DNA of 64,000 bases from Guyanagaster necrorhizus (Eukaryota > Basidiomycota > Agaricomycetes > Agaricales > Physalacriaceae). The translations under genes and the position numbers were made by a program. Of this stretch, positions 49,572 to 61,128 are shown piece after piece. Numbering within the stretch: position 1 is the stretch's first letter; each line of letters opens with the position of its first letter. Location of the stretch: the NCBI RefSeq assembly GCF_019112545.1, contig NW_025064880.1, forward strand, positions 1-64,000, written 5' to 3'. The notes beneath the pieces are model-generated. The model worked only from the letters and a program-made list of their open reading frames with translations, was not told where the DNA came from and did no database searches.

Positions 49572-50134
49572 AATCAGACTCAGACTCAGAACCTAGAATT
49601 AGACTCTGGTGAAAGCAGTGCTAGACATTTGTGAGTGTTTAATAGAGGTCTAACAACTAGAATTTTCAAGTAAAGAAAAGAAAATTAGCTGAGTAATGCA
49701 CAGCATAATAGTTACCAATCCTAATAGTGAGTCTGATAAGTGTGGCACTTGTGATGATCAGCACTAAAAATAGCACAAAATTCTGAAATATGAATGAGAT
49801 GACTATAAATCTTTTTTGGCATAAGGGCTTGATCTGAACTGAACCTTGTTAATGAGTCAATATCCATTAAACAGGCATTATAGAGTCAAGATAGCATATA
49901 CCAAGCATGGAAAACTGTATCATAAGTATGCATACAGGATTCATCCTGAAAGTTCAAGTTCTCTAGGCTGCAGGTCAGAAGGGATCATCTGAAATTCACC
50001 AAGTACAGTGGGATCTGATACAAACTTTCTCATCTGTCTTTCATAATCCTTCATCTGTGAGAGAAAGACTTTGTTCAGATAATTCTTCATATCTAGATGC
50101 TTATATCCATCCAACAGTCTGAATGACTTCCAAC
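49572..50134. other. Decayed repeat sequence, largely unassigned
   Basis: AT-rich sequence with no recognised domain. On the minus strand 49941-50134 is open for about 64 codons (LDGYKHLDMKNYLNKVFL, MIPSDLQPRELELSG) and ends where the inverted-repeat element at 50135 begins. I cannot identify it. Confidence 0.3.
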
Positions 50135-50330
50135 CACTGCATGGAAATTTTAATATTATGCCTTAGAATATTGAATTCTATATCTTTATTTTTCCAGCTT
50201 TCAGCCTAAAATATTCAAAGATTATTTTAAACATTATTGAAATAATATTTTAATATTAGAGACTAATATATTGAAAAAATAAATAATTATAGAATTCAAT
50301 ATTTTAAGCTATTGAATTCTCCATGCAGTG
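50135..50330. mobile_element. MITE-like 196-bp inverted-repeat element
   Basis: The ends CACTGCATGGA (50135-50145) and TCCATGCAGTG (50320-50330) are exact inverted repeats. The symmetry continues imperfectly inward for about 55-60 bp, including AATATTGAATTCTATA on the left strand and its complement on the right. The centre is very AT-rich and holds no gene. A flanking duplication is not clear. Confidence 0.7.
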
Positions 50331-51915
50331 TAGATTGGAGCTGCTAACTTGAAGTGCACACCTACTGGCTCCGATATATAAACGACGAGAGACCATAACC
50401 GAATGAGGTAAATAGAGATTTCTGTCTGAATGGACCGGAGTCTAGATGTGGATGCGGAGCTTTATTTTCTGTCGTCGTCGATGCCTTGACTGACGTCGTC
50501 ACGGTTGCGAATGTTGACGACTCAGAACGACGTAATGTCGAGCTCGTCTCTCCGGCAGCTTGTCAAGCTCGAACGATTTCGGGATGGTCCTTCAAAGAGG
50601 ACAATTGGCCATTTCTGGTTGCCACTAAGATATTTAAATGGTGAGAATATTGCCCCTCTGTCGCTTCTCAGCTTACATTACATTTAGAATACGTTGCCTT
50701 CTCACCGAGCCTCCCTATTGGTCATTCTGGCAGATACTTGCAGCTGAACAATCTGGACGTCGAAATTGCTTAAAACGGTACAGAATTTCTAGTCTGACAA
50801 AGGCCGGATTTCAATGCGCAGCTTCCGTTTCGTCAAGCGCTGAACTGACTGGAGTCCCGATTAGACCCGTCACTATCCGCTATGCTGAAAGTGCTGTGTT
50901 CGAATACACTGTTAGCGACAGTTGCTGTTAGTCACCAATGCTTTTATCAGTGTACCTTGCGCTCCGGCCAATTTTGAAGTTGTTCCGATGCTGTGTGAAG
51001 CTTCGTACAAAATATACCCGTCCAGCTAAATGTTTGGTTTGCAAGATATCATATTAGCTCAGTCGGTATGAGGTTCGCGTTCAAACGCTCATTTGCTATT
51101 CGTTGATCTCCAGTTTTAAGGGTAATGAGATGTCTATCGAGATGCTTGGGGGCGCAGGTCAGATTTGTGTTGAAATCGAGAAATCGAAAAACGGACCCTT
51201 GTCGATCATGTGACTTCGAAAGCACAAATTCCGTGTCCTATGTCCGAGTCAGTGAACCCTGCCATACAACTTCGCTCTGAAGAAAATACGATAGCAGAAC
51301 GACGGATGGATGCGCGGCAAGATGGAGGCAGACGGAAATGTTACAGAGAGAGGAAGAATAGTGCATGCATTGAGGAGACAACGAATGACGCGCAAACAGC
51401 AACCCAACAGCACAGGCGTGGAGTGCTACGATACCTCGCAGCACCCAGAGGAACTATCCTTGGTGTCCTAATTCATTTCTCAGACAAAGCACGCGATACA
51501 CTGTTGGTTCCGAATGTATCCGACAATGGCGCCTGCGATTCGAATCGCAATGAGGGTCCTACAGCCCTTCACGTCGACGCTAAAGGGTGAATAAGGAATG
51601 CCCTCTTTGTCCTTGGCTCCCTGCTTGGTGTACATGGCTCGAAAACCTGCCACAACGCTCAAGACGAACAATCGGTGAACCTCCTGGGAGCTGTGGAAGC
51701 GGACAAGTACCAAGGTGGGCTTTCGCCTTTGCCTCTGCAGAATAGCTTGCTATCATTGCAGCTGGAAGGTAAATAACGATTGTTACGGTTGGTCCCGGCG
51801 TGATTGTACATGGTTGCTGTTGGTGTTCTAAGTTGGGAAGTCGTATACATACATTCTGTTCCCCACGTATTTATACGGCTCAAGGTACGAAAAATTTCCA
51901 TCTTCAACCACCACC
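50331..51915. other. Start of the gene region; no gene assigned
   Basis: Base composition becomes more balanced than in the island. Several open frames of 60-126 codons occur (for example 50638-50931 and 51210-51590, plus; 51480-51713, minus), but none shows a known motif, splice pattern or consistent coding look. A minus-strand TATAAATA lies near 51866-51873. I see no supported gene. Confidence 0.4.
51868..51875 (+). promoter_or_regulatory. TATA box before the small gene at 51916
   Basis: TATTTATA lies 48 bp before the ATG at 51916. A start about 30 bp downstream would leave a short leader ending in CACCACCATGCCC, a good start context. Confidence 0.4.
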
Positions 51916-52133
51916 ATGCCCAAGGTCCTCACTCAACGACGAGACCGTCGCTCTGCCCATCCTTACCTTCGTCCCCAGCTGCCTTCAACTCGCAGTTTTC
52001 GCAGGTCTGCGGTATGTATTTTCCCCACGCGTTCTTTTCCCCGCATCGTCACTCAAGATGCTGACAGGTGGCTAATGCCGTCAACCCTGGGTTTATGACG
52101 GTTGCAGCCCCTCCGGACTTCAGGGCACGCTGA
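51916..52133 (+). pseudogene. Probable small membrane-protein gene with a frame slip
   Basis: The ATG at 51916 has a strong start context, but its frame leads nowhere sensible. A frame displaced by one base reads LNDETVALPILTFVP, then SCLQLAVFAGLRY (one hydrophobic segment). After a clean 52-nt intron (52016-52067, GTATTT to CTGACAG) it goes on with VANAVNPGFMTVAAPPDFRAR to TGA at 52131-52133. I read this as a real gene of about 70 codons with a one-base indel between 51920 and 51935, or with a start I have not found. I do not recognise the family. Confidence 0.4.
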
Positions 52134-52851
52134 ACTTTTCCCGGACTCTTGTTATTTCTGACTTTTCCCGATTATCTTAGATTGCTCCAGCAAACCAAGC
52201 GCCGGCACGAGGCGGGTATCCTACTCTGTGGTTCAAAGTCATGGCTGTTGCGGTTGTACGTCTCTTCCAGGTCGTTTGACTGTCGTCTTAGTCGTGTCCA
52301 GGTCGTTGCAGTTGTGGGGCATCTAGCTGACCGTGTTTTCTGTCGCCGATTGTGACCTCGACAAGTGAGTGATCGCTCAATAAAACTAGTTCCCATCTCT
52401 TGAATCAGCGATTCCCCGCCTAGGAACTCTACAGTATCTTCACGTTCTTTCATTTTTCATCATTCTACCAAAAACGCCTGACTACATGTGGCACGTAGAG
52501 CATGGTCACAGTAAGATACGCCATCACTACTCGTCTTTTGCTAGCTTGAAATTTCGTAGAAAAATGTATATAGACCTTTTTACTGCGTCATCTCTTGGTT
52601 TTCATTCACTGTAATCTTTTGTTTTAAATTTTGTAACTTTTTCTACCGGAGATTTACTGCATCTCGTTGAGTAGTCGACAGACCGGACAGAAACTTGAGT
52701 ATTCACACTGATGACGCGTCCCGGAAGTCGAAAATGATTCAAGCAAGATCGAACAAAAAGAATATTACAACAAACTGCTCCAACGTGATACATGAAAAGA
52801 AATAGGTTCCAAGATGTTGCACGACATGTCATAAGAGAACGTTCCTTATGA
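52134..52851. other. Intergenic, 3' side of the RPA2-like gene
   Basis: I see no gene here. The minus-strand sequence after 52852 is AT-rich and would hold the 3' untranslated region of the RPA2-like paralogue. Confidence 0.5.
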
Positions 52852-54259
52852 TCAAGTGACTGCAAAATGTTCTTCGTCACCCGTGGAATAGATGTAACCG
52901 CGGGCTATTAAAAATTCAATGGCGGACCTGGTAGTGAAAATCTGTTAGCATTGGGTTTTGAAAAACACGGAATTTAACCTACCGTATCGCATCGGCGGGC
53001 ACGCGGCGATGGCTCAGCGTGTTGATAATTGTGTTACGGGAAATGCCTTCCTCAAAGGCCAACGCGTGGGGATTGCCGTCCATTGCAGGATACAGGCTAA
53101 CGTTGCCTGCCTTTTCGTTGATAAAGAGAATGATGTCTCTCTGAATGGCGTTAAGATCTGAATACGGATCACGATTCTGAGGGCGCGTTTTCGAGGGCGA
53201 ATCGTGAATATGATCTCTGAGGCGCCTTTTTGATGAAGACGTCGGAGTTGTCGCATCCTGTGAGAACAAAAGCGACGGTGTCGCCTGATTTCGGGTCGAC
53301 GGTGTTTTCTGGGGTGTCGTTGGGCTGGATCTATTGGGGTATTCTAACATCACTATGTCCTCGTCAATTTCATGCTCAATCATGTGGATCTCAATGGGAG
53401 AGTCTGGAGGAGATGGGGTCGGCTGCTTAGACGGGAGCTTTTTTCGCGGCTTTCGCTTGGGTGAAGGGCTCAAAGACGTCTCCGCAAAGCTCATCGTCAC
53501 GACATGGATACCGTCGTCCGGCTGCGCAGACGCTCGGAGTGCGGGAGGAACGCTTGTTTCCTGGGAAGGCTAAATCTCTGGTTTCAATACTCAAATGTGT
53601 AAATGTAGACAATCACCCACCGGCATGCCTCGTTCGTATATCAAGCTCTCCGTTGCACATTGCAACAAATGGCAGTATACTGCATGAGGATCAGATATTT
53701 TATGTATCGATAGTATCTTAGACAGTGTAGTCTTAGTCTGCCATCGGCCAAGCCTGCCAATGACGCGAATGAGCTGCAAATTATTGATCGTCTCCTGGCT
53801 AGAAAGGCCCTCGTTGGTCGCTGTTGTCGGAGATTGAGAGACGACACTGTAACGTACTCGATATCTGAAACAAAGACGTCGCTAGCATCGGATTTCCACA
53901 GACAGGCAGTAATCTTTCCAGTCCCGTCGTCTATCTCGTATGCTGTATAGTTTGCTTCCAAGGAGTAGGAGAGAAGGTTCCCAACTATCGCGACCTCGTG
54001 CGCGATATTGGCTCAGCTATTCAATTGGGGGAGCGTGAATCATCCTGACCTGTCCAATTTCTTTCCCATCTATTTTGAAAGGTGCAGCATCGTGCATCCT
54101 CTCAGATTTCCCTGCTTGAGCAATGGTGATGCAACGTATCGAGTCTTTGACATCATACCGAGGTCCCTACGGCATCGCGGGTCAATAAAAAGAACACTTT
54201 GTTGCATTGCTCTATACCTTATTATTATGCCCGCCTTCATTCATGGCAACTTTATCCAT
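52852..54259 (-). CDS. Replication protein A 32-kDa subunit, divergent paralogue
   Basis: Six exons (54259-54218, 54166-54050, 53994-53858, 53798-53621, 53560-52983, 52927-52852) give 375 residues. An OB fold spans about residues 20-155 (ITIAQAGKSERMHDAAPFKI, IGQVAIVGNLL, YEIDDGTGKITACLW, LQLIRVIGRLGRW). A winged helix lies at the C terminus (LNAIQRDIILFINEKAGN, AIEFLIARGYIYSTGDEEHF). RPA2 binds single-stranded DNA as part of RPA. Unlike its neighbour, it lacks the glycine/serine-rich N terminus. Instead it has a linker of about 130 residues between the two domains with around eleven S/T-P sites and basic clusters. All introns have GT-AG ends, although the donors of introns 2 and 4 are weak. 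It is 131 bp downstream of the canonical gene in the same direction, so tandem duplication is likely. Confidence 0.85.
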
Positions 54260-54390
54260 CGTTGAGCCTGATACCCATGCGTCACCCCAAGATGATGGTG
54301 GTAAAAAGAAGGATAAATAAAGCAAGTGATAGAATACAAATATGGGTTGGCCGTTTACGTTGGCTTGTACGACTACAAGATCAAGGCATC

Positions 54391-55524
54391 TTAGCGAGAC
54401 ACACTAAAATGAGAGTCATCAATGGTGCTGAATACGACTCCGTCGTCCATTAAGCGGTCAAGGGCGTCACTATTACGAAGCATCAGTCTCGGTCCAAGCA
54501 GCACAAAAGAGATCACCAACCTGATCATTTGCGCATCGCCACCACCGATAGACCGAGCGATAGATGCAACGTGGACCCCTTCTTCGTTGCTCTCCTGCTT
54601 AAGCATGAAGTGCACAATGTCTCGCTGCAGTTTCGGTAAATGTGCATATTCGTCATTCGATACCGGTTGCGCCGAATGAGACTGATACGCCAACGTACTT
54701 GAACCAGCAACAGATGGTCCGTCCGACTTGACTTGCTGCTGGCCGATGACGGGCTACAAGGGACGTCAAGACAGCAGCGTGGATACCAGGCAAGAACAGC
54801 GTACTGGTCCCCTGTCGGCAATCAAAGTACAGGTAACGCATTCTAAGATATGGAAGAATGTCTCATGAGGGTCTTCAGATACTCGAATTTGCGTCGCATT
54901 CAGGTAGCGCTTGCTGCCAAATGTCTTCAAGGAACCAACAACACGGACGTTCTGATTTTCCCTAATGAAAATTGCTCAGACAACTTCAAGGGGAAAATTG
55001 ACGCATACGCACTGTATACCACCCCATTTGGCGTCATCTTCTTCATTCGTCGTCTCATTCCAGTGCCGCACCTCAATGTGTCCCGTGCCATCGTGAAGGT
55101 TGTAAACGCTGTTGGTCGCCTGCTTTTGGATGCGAATTACTTGGCCTACTGTTGTTACCTGTGCTGACGATGAGATAACAAGACAAAAAAGGAATACACT
55201 ACACTCTTACGTGTCCAATAACCATCTCGTCCAGCATCCACTCTGCATCAGTATGCGCTTGAGTGGCTTTTCCGAGTTGGGCGATAGTAAACGGCCTAAT
55301 CGACTGAGACGCGTCCGTTCTCTGAAATGAGAAGTCAAAAGGTCAGAAACCTATCCGCAGGACCGAAGAGAAGGAACGGACTCGATTACCACCTCCTGGG
55401 CTACCTCCGGCGCTGTATGGTGAGCCACCTTGCACGTAACCGCCGCCTCCACCGTAGTATCCTCCTTCTGTATATAAGGTTCAGAAAAGGAAGAAAAGGT
55501 AGCAGGGTCATTCGCACGGCTCAT
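54391..55524 (-). CDS. RPA2: Replication protein A 32-kDa subunit (RPA2), canonical copy
   Basis: Seven exons (55524-55518, 55467-55382, 55321-55211, 55158-55013, 54961-54805, 54753-54521, 54469-54391) give 272 residues, the usual RPA2 length. The N terminus is glycine-rich with two S-P sites (MSQGGYYGGGGGYVQGGSPY), the region that is phosphorylated in RPA2 of other eukaryotes. The OB fold follows (IRPFTIAQLGKATQAH, VTTVGQVIRIQKQATNSVYN, VRVVGSLKTFGSKRYLNATQ), then a linker and the winged helix (LQRDIVHFMLKQES, ALDRLMDDGVVFSTIDDSHF). The protein works in the heterotrimer that coats single-stranded DNA in replication and repair. The first exon is only 7 nt, and the donor of intron 2 (GTCCGT) is weak. 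I set introns 5 and 6 by reading frame and family alignment. Confidence 0.93.
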
Positions 55525-55703
55525 TTTTGTGTTGTGAGTGTAGGTGTAGAGATGAGTATGATGAAGCGTGACAAAAAAACCGCGTTTCATTCACGTCCTG
55601 TCACGCGTTGTTTGTAGACAAACAAATTCCTGCCCTATCCACAAATTCGCCGCTTTGACCGCTATTTACTCGCAGGAATCGAAAATATGAAATTCAAACT
55701 ACT

Positions 55704-58700
55704 TCAGTTCGCATACAAGGTGCAAACGCGTAACATCCCCTTCCCATACCCTTCCAACACCTTTTTGCGTGCGTCAGATAATTTTTTGGCCACGTTGAGC
55801 ACAAAATCATGATCAAGCTGGCAAAGCCAGTCAACAAGCTTCTAAGGGAAAAAGACTGACGGGCCTACCTCTGACATGGTGACTTCGGCACACGAGTCCA
55901 CAATGATTTTTCGCTGCTCGACAGTGCCTTCGTTCTCGCTCATCTTGACGAGCTGCGCTGACACATCTCGGACAGCAGCAAGCGCATGAGTTCGGATAGC
56001 TTTAAAGGACGCCACCAGCTAAAATAAATCAGGACACAAGTGCCTCTCAATCAAGGGACGCCGTACATTTCCTAATTTGTGTATCTTGACGACAGAAGCC
56101 TGCTTGAATCGCAGAGTTTCAAGCATGAACAAGATCAACGCCTATAAAGATATGATTAGCAACTCAAGGCCCAGTAAAAAAAGACCGTTGTCACCTCCTG
56201 CATGAGGCAAGCAACAGCAAGCGCTTCAGTCGGAGAGGACTGTTCCTTCACTTTCTCAAATCTTGCTTTCATATCTAGGAGTATCATTTAGCCATGGATA
56301 TCATTTCATCAAGCAGACATCTATACCATCAAAGAACGTTGTTAGTTCTGCCGGAGCCTCAGTCACAGGGGGAGCTTCTTCGTCTTTCTTGTGACCATTA
56401 GAGATGCCGTCCAATACTGGAAGCTCAATGCCTTTCAGAGGGTGACCCGTCTTAAGCTCTGTCTGTTTGGCAGCCTCTGCCAACACGACTGCCGGTGGTG
56501 GTCGAACATAATCGTGGTGTGGCTCTAACCAATCTGCTAGCACATCGGCGTAACGGATGTAGGTCAATTCGTGTGGTGTCAACTAAGGACATAAAATTTC
56601 AGCATCAGTCAGCCCAAGGGGGAAAGACCATACCTCCAATAGTTCTTCTTCACTCCGCTGGTGCAAACGCTCCTTCAGGGGACAATGGTGGGCGTTTGGA
56701 ATATGCTTCGGCCGGTCCCCGATCAGTAGTTTCTCTTCGACGGTTTCATCGAGGTCGCTTCCATGCTGGAACGCCCTGACATACAGCTTTAAGAATGACC
56801 AGAGCCAACCCAACTGATAATGGAAATGAGTAGATGTAGGTACAGATCTACCTCACGGCAACGTACCCCTTCTGATTTCCCAAACAAGAGAGTCTGTTCG
56901 TTTAACGTTTGTTGGATTCGGGGTTGGTAATTAGGCATAACTTTGTAGTCACGATTATCAAAGTGCTCTTAACCTCTTAGATGAATATTAAGCGCAACGC
57001 GACAAATATGATACTCACCTCGATCAAAAATGAACTTTGATTCAATGAGCTCCATGTCAATAATATCGACAGAGACCGGCTCAAAGGCAAGCCTCATACG
57101 CGTGTGCTCTAACTTCGAGATATCCCGTTGAAGAGAGCATTCCAGACGGTTCTCAAATGATATGAATTCGGGAATCTGTTAATAATTGTTAAATAAATAC
57201 CACAAATTACGATGAAACGCATACCTGAGAATACTTCTCTGATGTGAATGCTCGAACGATGAATTCCGGGGTCTGTTCAAGACATCAGTTTGAAATTGGT
57301 GACCGACACGAAAAAAATTACGTCTTGGGAGTTGTTGATGTATATCTGGGAAGCTTCAACGTACTCGCTCATAAGAGTTAGGTCTCCGGAGGGAGCCAAA
57401 GAGAACATTGATGATCGAGAGAAAAGAAAGTGAGATAGCGTATCATTTTGAATCTGTTTAATCCGCATAGCACGGTAATGCTCCAGAGCGGGTGATGGCG
57501 CACCTATAAACCATGTCATCTCTGTTCAACCGACGCTATGAAGGACACTTGCCAAGGATCCGGTATAGCCTGATGAGCATCAGCCGTATCCGGAAAGACT
57601 GTTTGCTTTTTGATGAAGCAAACTCAAGGAGGGAAACCGCATTGAGAAGGTACTTCTCATCGTTGCTCAGAACCCACAAACTGATGAAGGCGTGTCCGGC
57701 CAAGATAGCAAGATCATCGGCAGGTTGAAGTTCTGTAGTTGGTAGATCCTTCCCTAGTTGAAGACCCTCCAAGTATTGTTTCGTATAAAGAGTGGCACGC
57801 GAGAGCTCTGCTTCTATCGTAAGATCAGATTGGGCAAGATTGTGACGCAACAATTTGTGGGAATTTGTTGATCGTTGAAGTTCGTTGGTGGTCGTCTAAC
57901 AATAACTTGAGGGCATTGATTCCCAACGAAAAAAAGGAAAAGGCGCACAACGGTGGAAGGAACGGATTGTAGGAACGACGTCCATCTTGACAAATCGTCA
58001 CCGGCTAAATGGACATAGGGCAAGAGGTCCTCGAAACAGCATGCTTTGTCGCCAATTTTCTCAAAATACTGCTGTATCAGGTCAACCATTCGAGTGGAGT
58101 CTGTAAAAGTTTTTGTTGATCGTTCACCCTTAAGAGATCAGACTTGCCTGTTGGAAGACCGTACTGCCTGCACCGTTTTTCCAGTTCGAGAAGAGCGAGG
58201 AGCCCAGAGCGGTCTCTCTTACCATCATTTTCCATGATGCCGGTAAAAAGATCCTTGACCCTGGAGCATTCAGCAATAGTAGCATCTTTATCAGAATCCA
58301 CGGTAGAAAAAGTTGCATCAATGACGGAAAGGAATTCTAGCCAGTTGCGATCTCTAAAACAAGGTTTTAGCGAGCATGAGAACAGTCGAATAGTGCCCGT
58401 ACTTCTTTTCCGTGATTAGTATTTCGGCTTTTTTGCCTTCTTCTATAAGTAGCCCTTTAAGACGATAAATATCACGCCTCATTTCATTGCATACGAGACT
58501 GGATTGACAAATATGAATGCCGATCTCGCTGTCTAGAAGCTTCATGGCTTCATCATAGAGCTTGAGCTCACGAAGGATGGAGAGGTGGAGGTGGAATCGG
58601 TCAGCACTGTGGAAGGAGGGTGTCGGCGAGGAAGAGATGAGTCTGTTAGCCAGTTGGTAGAGAACAGGGCGCATAGCAATAGAGGTCGACATATCATTTG

Positions 58701-59425
58701 CCTGTCGGTACGCGTTTATTGAATCGAATTGGCGTATATTGCCTACACACCTGTAGGACAGCACTCATTACACTCCAGTACAAATATCGATCTTCTTGAA
58801 ATGTTTTGTACAATTTAGTTGCAATCTAACGCGAAAGACACTGAGAGACACAACAGACTTATGAACGACGTCGCACCTGCTGAGCAGACTTCCAATGACC
58901 GGCGCGAACATTGGACAAGAATGTTTGGGCCCCTAAATCTTCGTTGGTAGGCTCCTTTTTGAATGCATCTTCGAACATCACGACGGTATCTCTGTCTAGC
59001 AAAGAACGCGTCTAGCCAATTCGTCCAGCTATGATTATGTGGACTCACGTCGACCCAACCCGCGGAGAACATGCATCATGGCGGTTAAGACTCCATCGTC
59101 CGTCGGCTTAGCCGCAAGCACCTCGTCGCAAAGGACCAGTGATTCCTCGACCTTTTGGGATCGAACTAATGCCAAAGCTTTCAATGCCTTTCCGAATTTT
59201 AACTTTCTCTGTCGTCGAAAGGAGAAAACGAAGGGGAATGCACCTTGACAAGCTCATTCTTGGGCTGTTTTTTCAGTATCTTGTTGCACGTTACAATGGC
59301 CGACTTGTTCGATCCAGTATCGAGAGCATCTGTGGTAGGATTGACATTGGAAAAGTGCTGGACAAATTCGACCGTGACAGCTGACCGTAGATTGGGCGAA
59401 CCTGGCGATCAAGTGCACTCGACAT
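55704..59425 (-). CDS. NAA25: NatB acetyltransferase auxiliary subunit (NAA25/MDM20)
   Basis: NAA25 is the TPR-rich scaffold that anchors the NatB catalytic subunit NAA20 to ribosomes, where NatB acetylates N-terminal Met-Asp/Glu/Asn. Exon 1 is 59425-59386 (MSSALDRQVRPIYD). It is spliced to SNKSAIVTCNKILKKQPKNE, then ALKALALVRSQKVEESLVLC, AGHWKSAQQ and LYKTFQEDRYLYWSVMSAVL, all typical of the N-terminal TPR half. The middle has QQYFEKIGDKACCFEDLLPY (58010-58080) and RIRLMLIRLYRILGKCPS (57540-57600), then YRAMRIKQIQNDTLSHFLFS. The C-terminal part includes ELTYIRYADVLADWLEPHHD (about 56500-56570). Many introns of about 50 nt interrupt it. The end is uncertain. A 27-nt intron near 55840 would carry the frame to TGA at 55704-55706; without it the protein stops near 55834. 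Confidence 0.88.
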
Positions 59426-59658
59426 TCGCTATAAAACGAGCGGGAAAGAGGAATAGGACAGCAACAGCAAGAACGATGGTGACGAAGATGTCGCGACCAG
59501 AGAACGATGGTCCCGGGCCGACTTTTTTTTTCGGGTTTCCGTTTGCTGCCGATCGCGAATGAACGCCTGACAAATACCACCATCCTGTCTCACCAAGGTA
59601 TGTATTTGTAGTTCATTCTCTCCCTTGGCTGACCAGGAATATCGTTCAGACGACGGGC
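59426..59658. promoter_or_regulatory. Shared upstream region of NAA25 and the NCE101-like gene
   Basis: Only 233 bp separate the two divergent start codons, so the promoters must overlap. On the plus strand a leader intron at 59598-59636 (GTATGT to CTGACCAG) lies just before the NCE101-like ATG. No clear TATA box is seen. Confidence 0.5.
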
Positions 59659-59907
59659 ATGCCGCCTGTTCTGCTCTCTCGGTGATGCACCCTGCAAACG
59701 TGTACTACTATCAACGCTGACGTCTCTAACAGCGGTCTTGACCCTTTGCTTGGAGTCTTCACTGGTGTTCTTGCCTACTACCTCTATGAAACACACCCTC
59801 GAACAGGCCTTCCGCAAGAACAAAGATTGATGGAGCTCGCGCGATGGAAATTCGACAAGTGGAGGCAAGAGAAGCTCGCCCAGGAGGATAGTACCGTCGA
59901 TGCATGA
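59659..59907 (+). CDS. NCE101-like small membrane protein
   Basis: Two exons (59659-59681, 59733-59907) around a 51-nt intron (GTGATG to CTCTAACAG) give 65 residues. The sequence MPPVLLSRGLDPLLGVFTGV continues into LAYYLYETHPRTGLP, the conserved pattern of the fungal NCE101 family: a short N terminus, one membrane helix (about residues 10-27) and a charged tail. In yeast NCE101 was found through export of proteins lacking a signal peptide; its real role is unclear. It is transcribed away from NAA25. Confidence 0.85.
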
Positions 59908-61091
59908 ATTTGTCCTAGACGGACATTATTCATATCAGATGGCATTCGAGATAAAACTAACATAACCTCTACGGTTGGCGTAAAAACTCCATTTTCAAAG
60001 ATTGGATATTCTTCGTGTTCGAGTCAAATTGGTGTGTTTTTTTTGGTACCAAGTATATCATGGTGACCCTGACTTGTGGATCCTCAAACAGAATGGAATG
60101 TAGTCATCTATAATAGCCAAAATGCCTACGTCTATGTATACGATTATGGTTCATTATCATTTCGACTACTCAGATTCGCTATATATCCTCGTTATGTGCT
60201 CGCCACCGCCAGAATACTATAGGCACCAGCAAGAGACAGTATTATTAACAGTCCAAAACAGTCACTCGCAGGTCCCTTTCAGTCGCTTTAACGGTACCGT
60301 CCTTTCGTATTATATTGTGGCGCAGATCCCCAAAGCCGGTCTCGCTTTCGTGCGTTGTCCTCAGAGGCTCAGCTTGCTTTTGAAAGGTACTGCAGTTCAT
60401 TTCGCCTCGGAGCAATGCTCCATACTCGCAGTGACCATTCATCCGTAGACCACTACAATGCAGCCTTAAGACAATAAGGCCGAGCTTCGTTCCACAGGTC
60501 TTCTGCATATTGAGCGGTTCAAACCTACCAGCCGTCAGCTCGGTGCCCGCTCCCTGATATCAATGCCCCGTGCAAGAACCGTCCGTTTATTAATGGTCTG
60601 CCACAGCTCTGACCGTGTATCAAAACTGTCGATATTGCATCTTGAACCGAAGTTGTCATCATTTGATTTCGCATAGTATGTTGCTCTACAATGTCCTTCA
60701 TAACCTGCAAGCTCGCATTCGAATAGACTCAGACGGCAGCGACACCCGTCTTACGAAGCCATTGGTGCCAATTGTTCGGTTCAAAATTTTGAGCGTAACC
60801 AAGGCCTTTGCTTTGTCGTTGTTTCGGCTCTCCATATTGTGAGCGTGCATCGGACGCATAAGACACGGTCTCGTACTGACGCCTCCTTCTGAACAACTGA
60901 CGTTTGACTGACAAGGATCTGGACTACGAGGCTACGACTGCTTACGAGGGTGCAGAGCTTCTCAACGAGCCTTTTTTGACAGATCACGCAGTACTACTAC
61001 GCCACAAGCTTCCGGGACCGTCTTCCCGCCGCGTTTAAATACACAGTCCTCGCAGATTATGCCATTGCCACTTTTCTTCCCTTTCCTACCT
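59908..61091. other. Intergenic, no gene assigned
   Basis: Open frames at 60122-60448 (plus) and 60245-60508 (minus) overlap and show no family signal. A plus-strand stretch at about 60916-61038 reads DLDYEATTAYEGAELLNEPF onward to a TAA after a possible acceptor AAG, but no exon before it can be found. I see no supported gene. Confidence 0.4.
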
Positions 61092-61099
61092 GTATAAAA
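61092..61099 (+). promoter_or_regulatory. TATA box of the secreted cysteine-rich protein gene
   Basis: GTATAAAA lies 37 bp before the ATG at 61129. That leaves a very short leader, as often seen in strongly expressed fungal genes. Confidence 0.5.
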
Positions 61100-61128
61100 C
61101 TACTCCTTCTGCCAGCGAACGATCAGAA

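Noticed and set aside
51045..51110. A tRNA-like stretch (TTAGCTCAGTCGGTA followed by GTTCAAACGC)
   Set aside because: The D-arm and T-arm-like parts are too close together, there is no anticodon arm or acceptor pairing, and the sequence cannot fold as a tRNA.
55834..55860. A firm 27-nt intron in NAA25
   Set aside because: It is shorter than any other intron here. The following 48 codons read well, so I keep the longer protein as one option but do not claim the intron.
59245..59583. Overlapping open frames of 105-109 codons on both strands
   Set aside because: They lie over exon 1, intron 1 and the promoter of NAA25. The spliced NAA25 start fits the family, and these frames do not.
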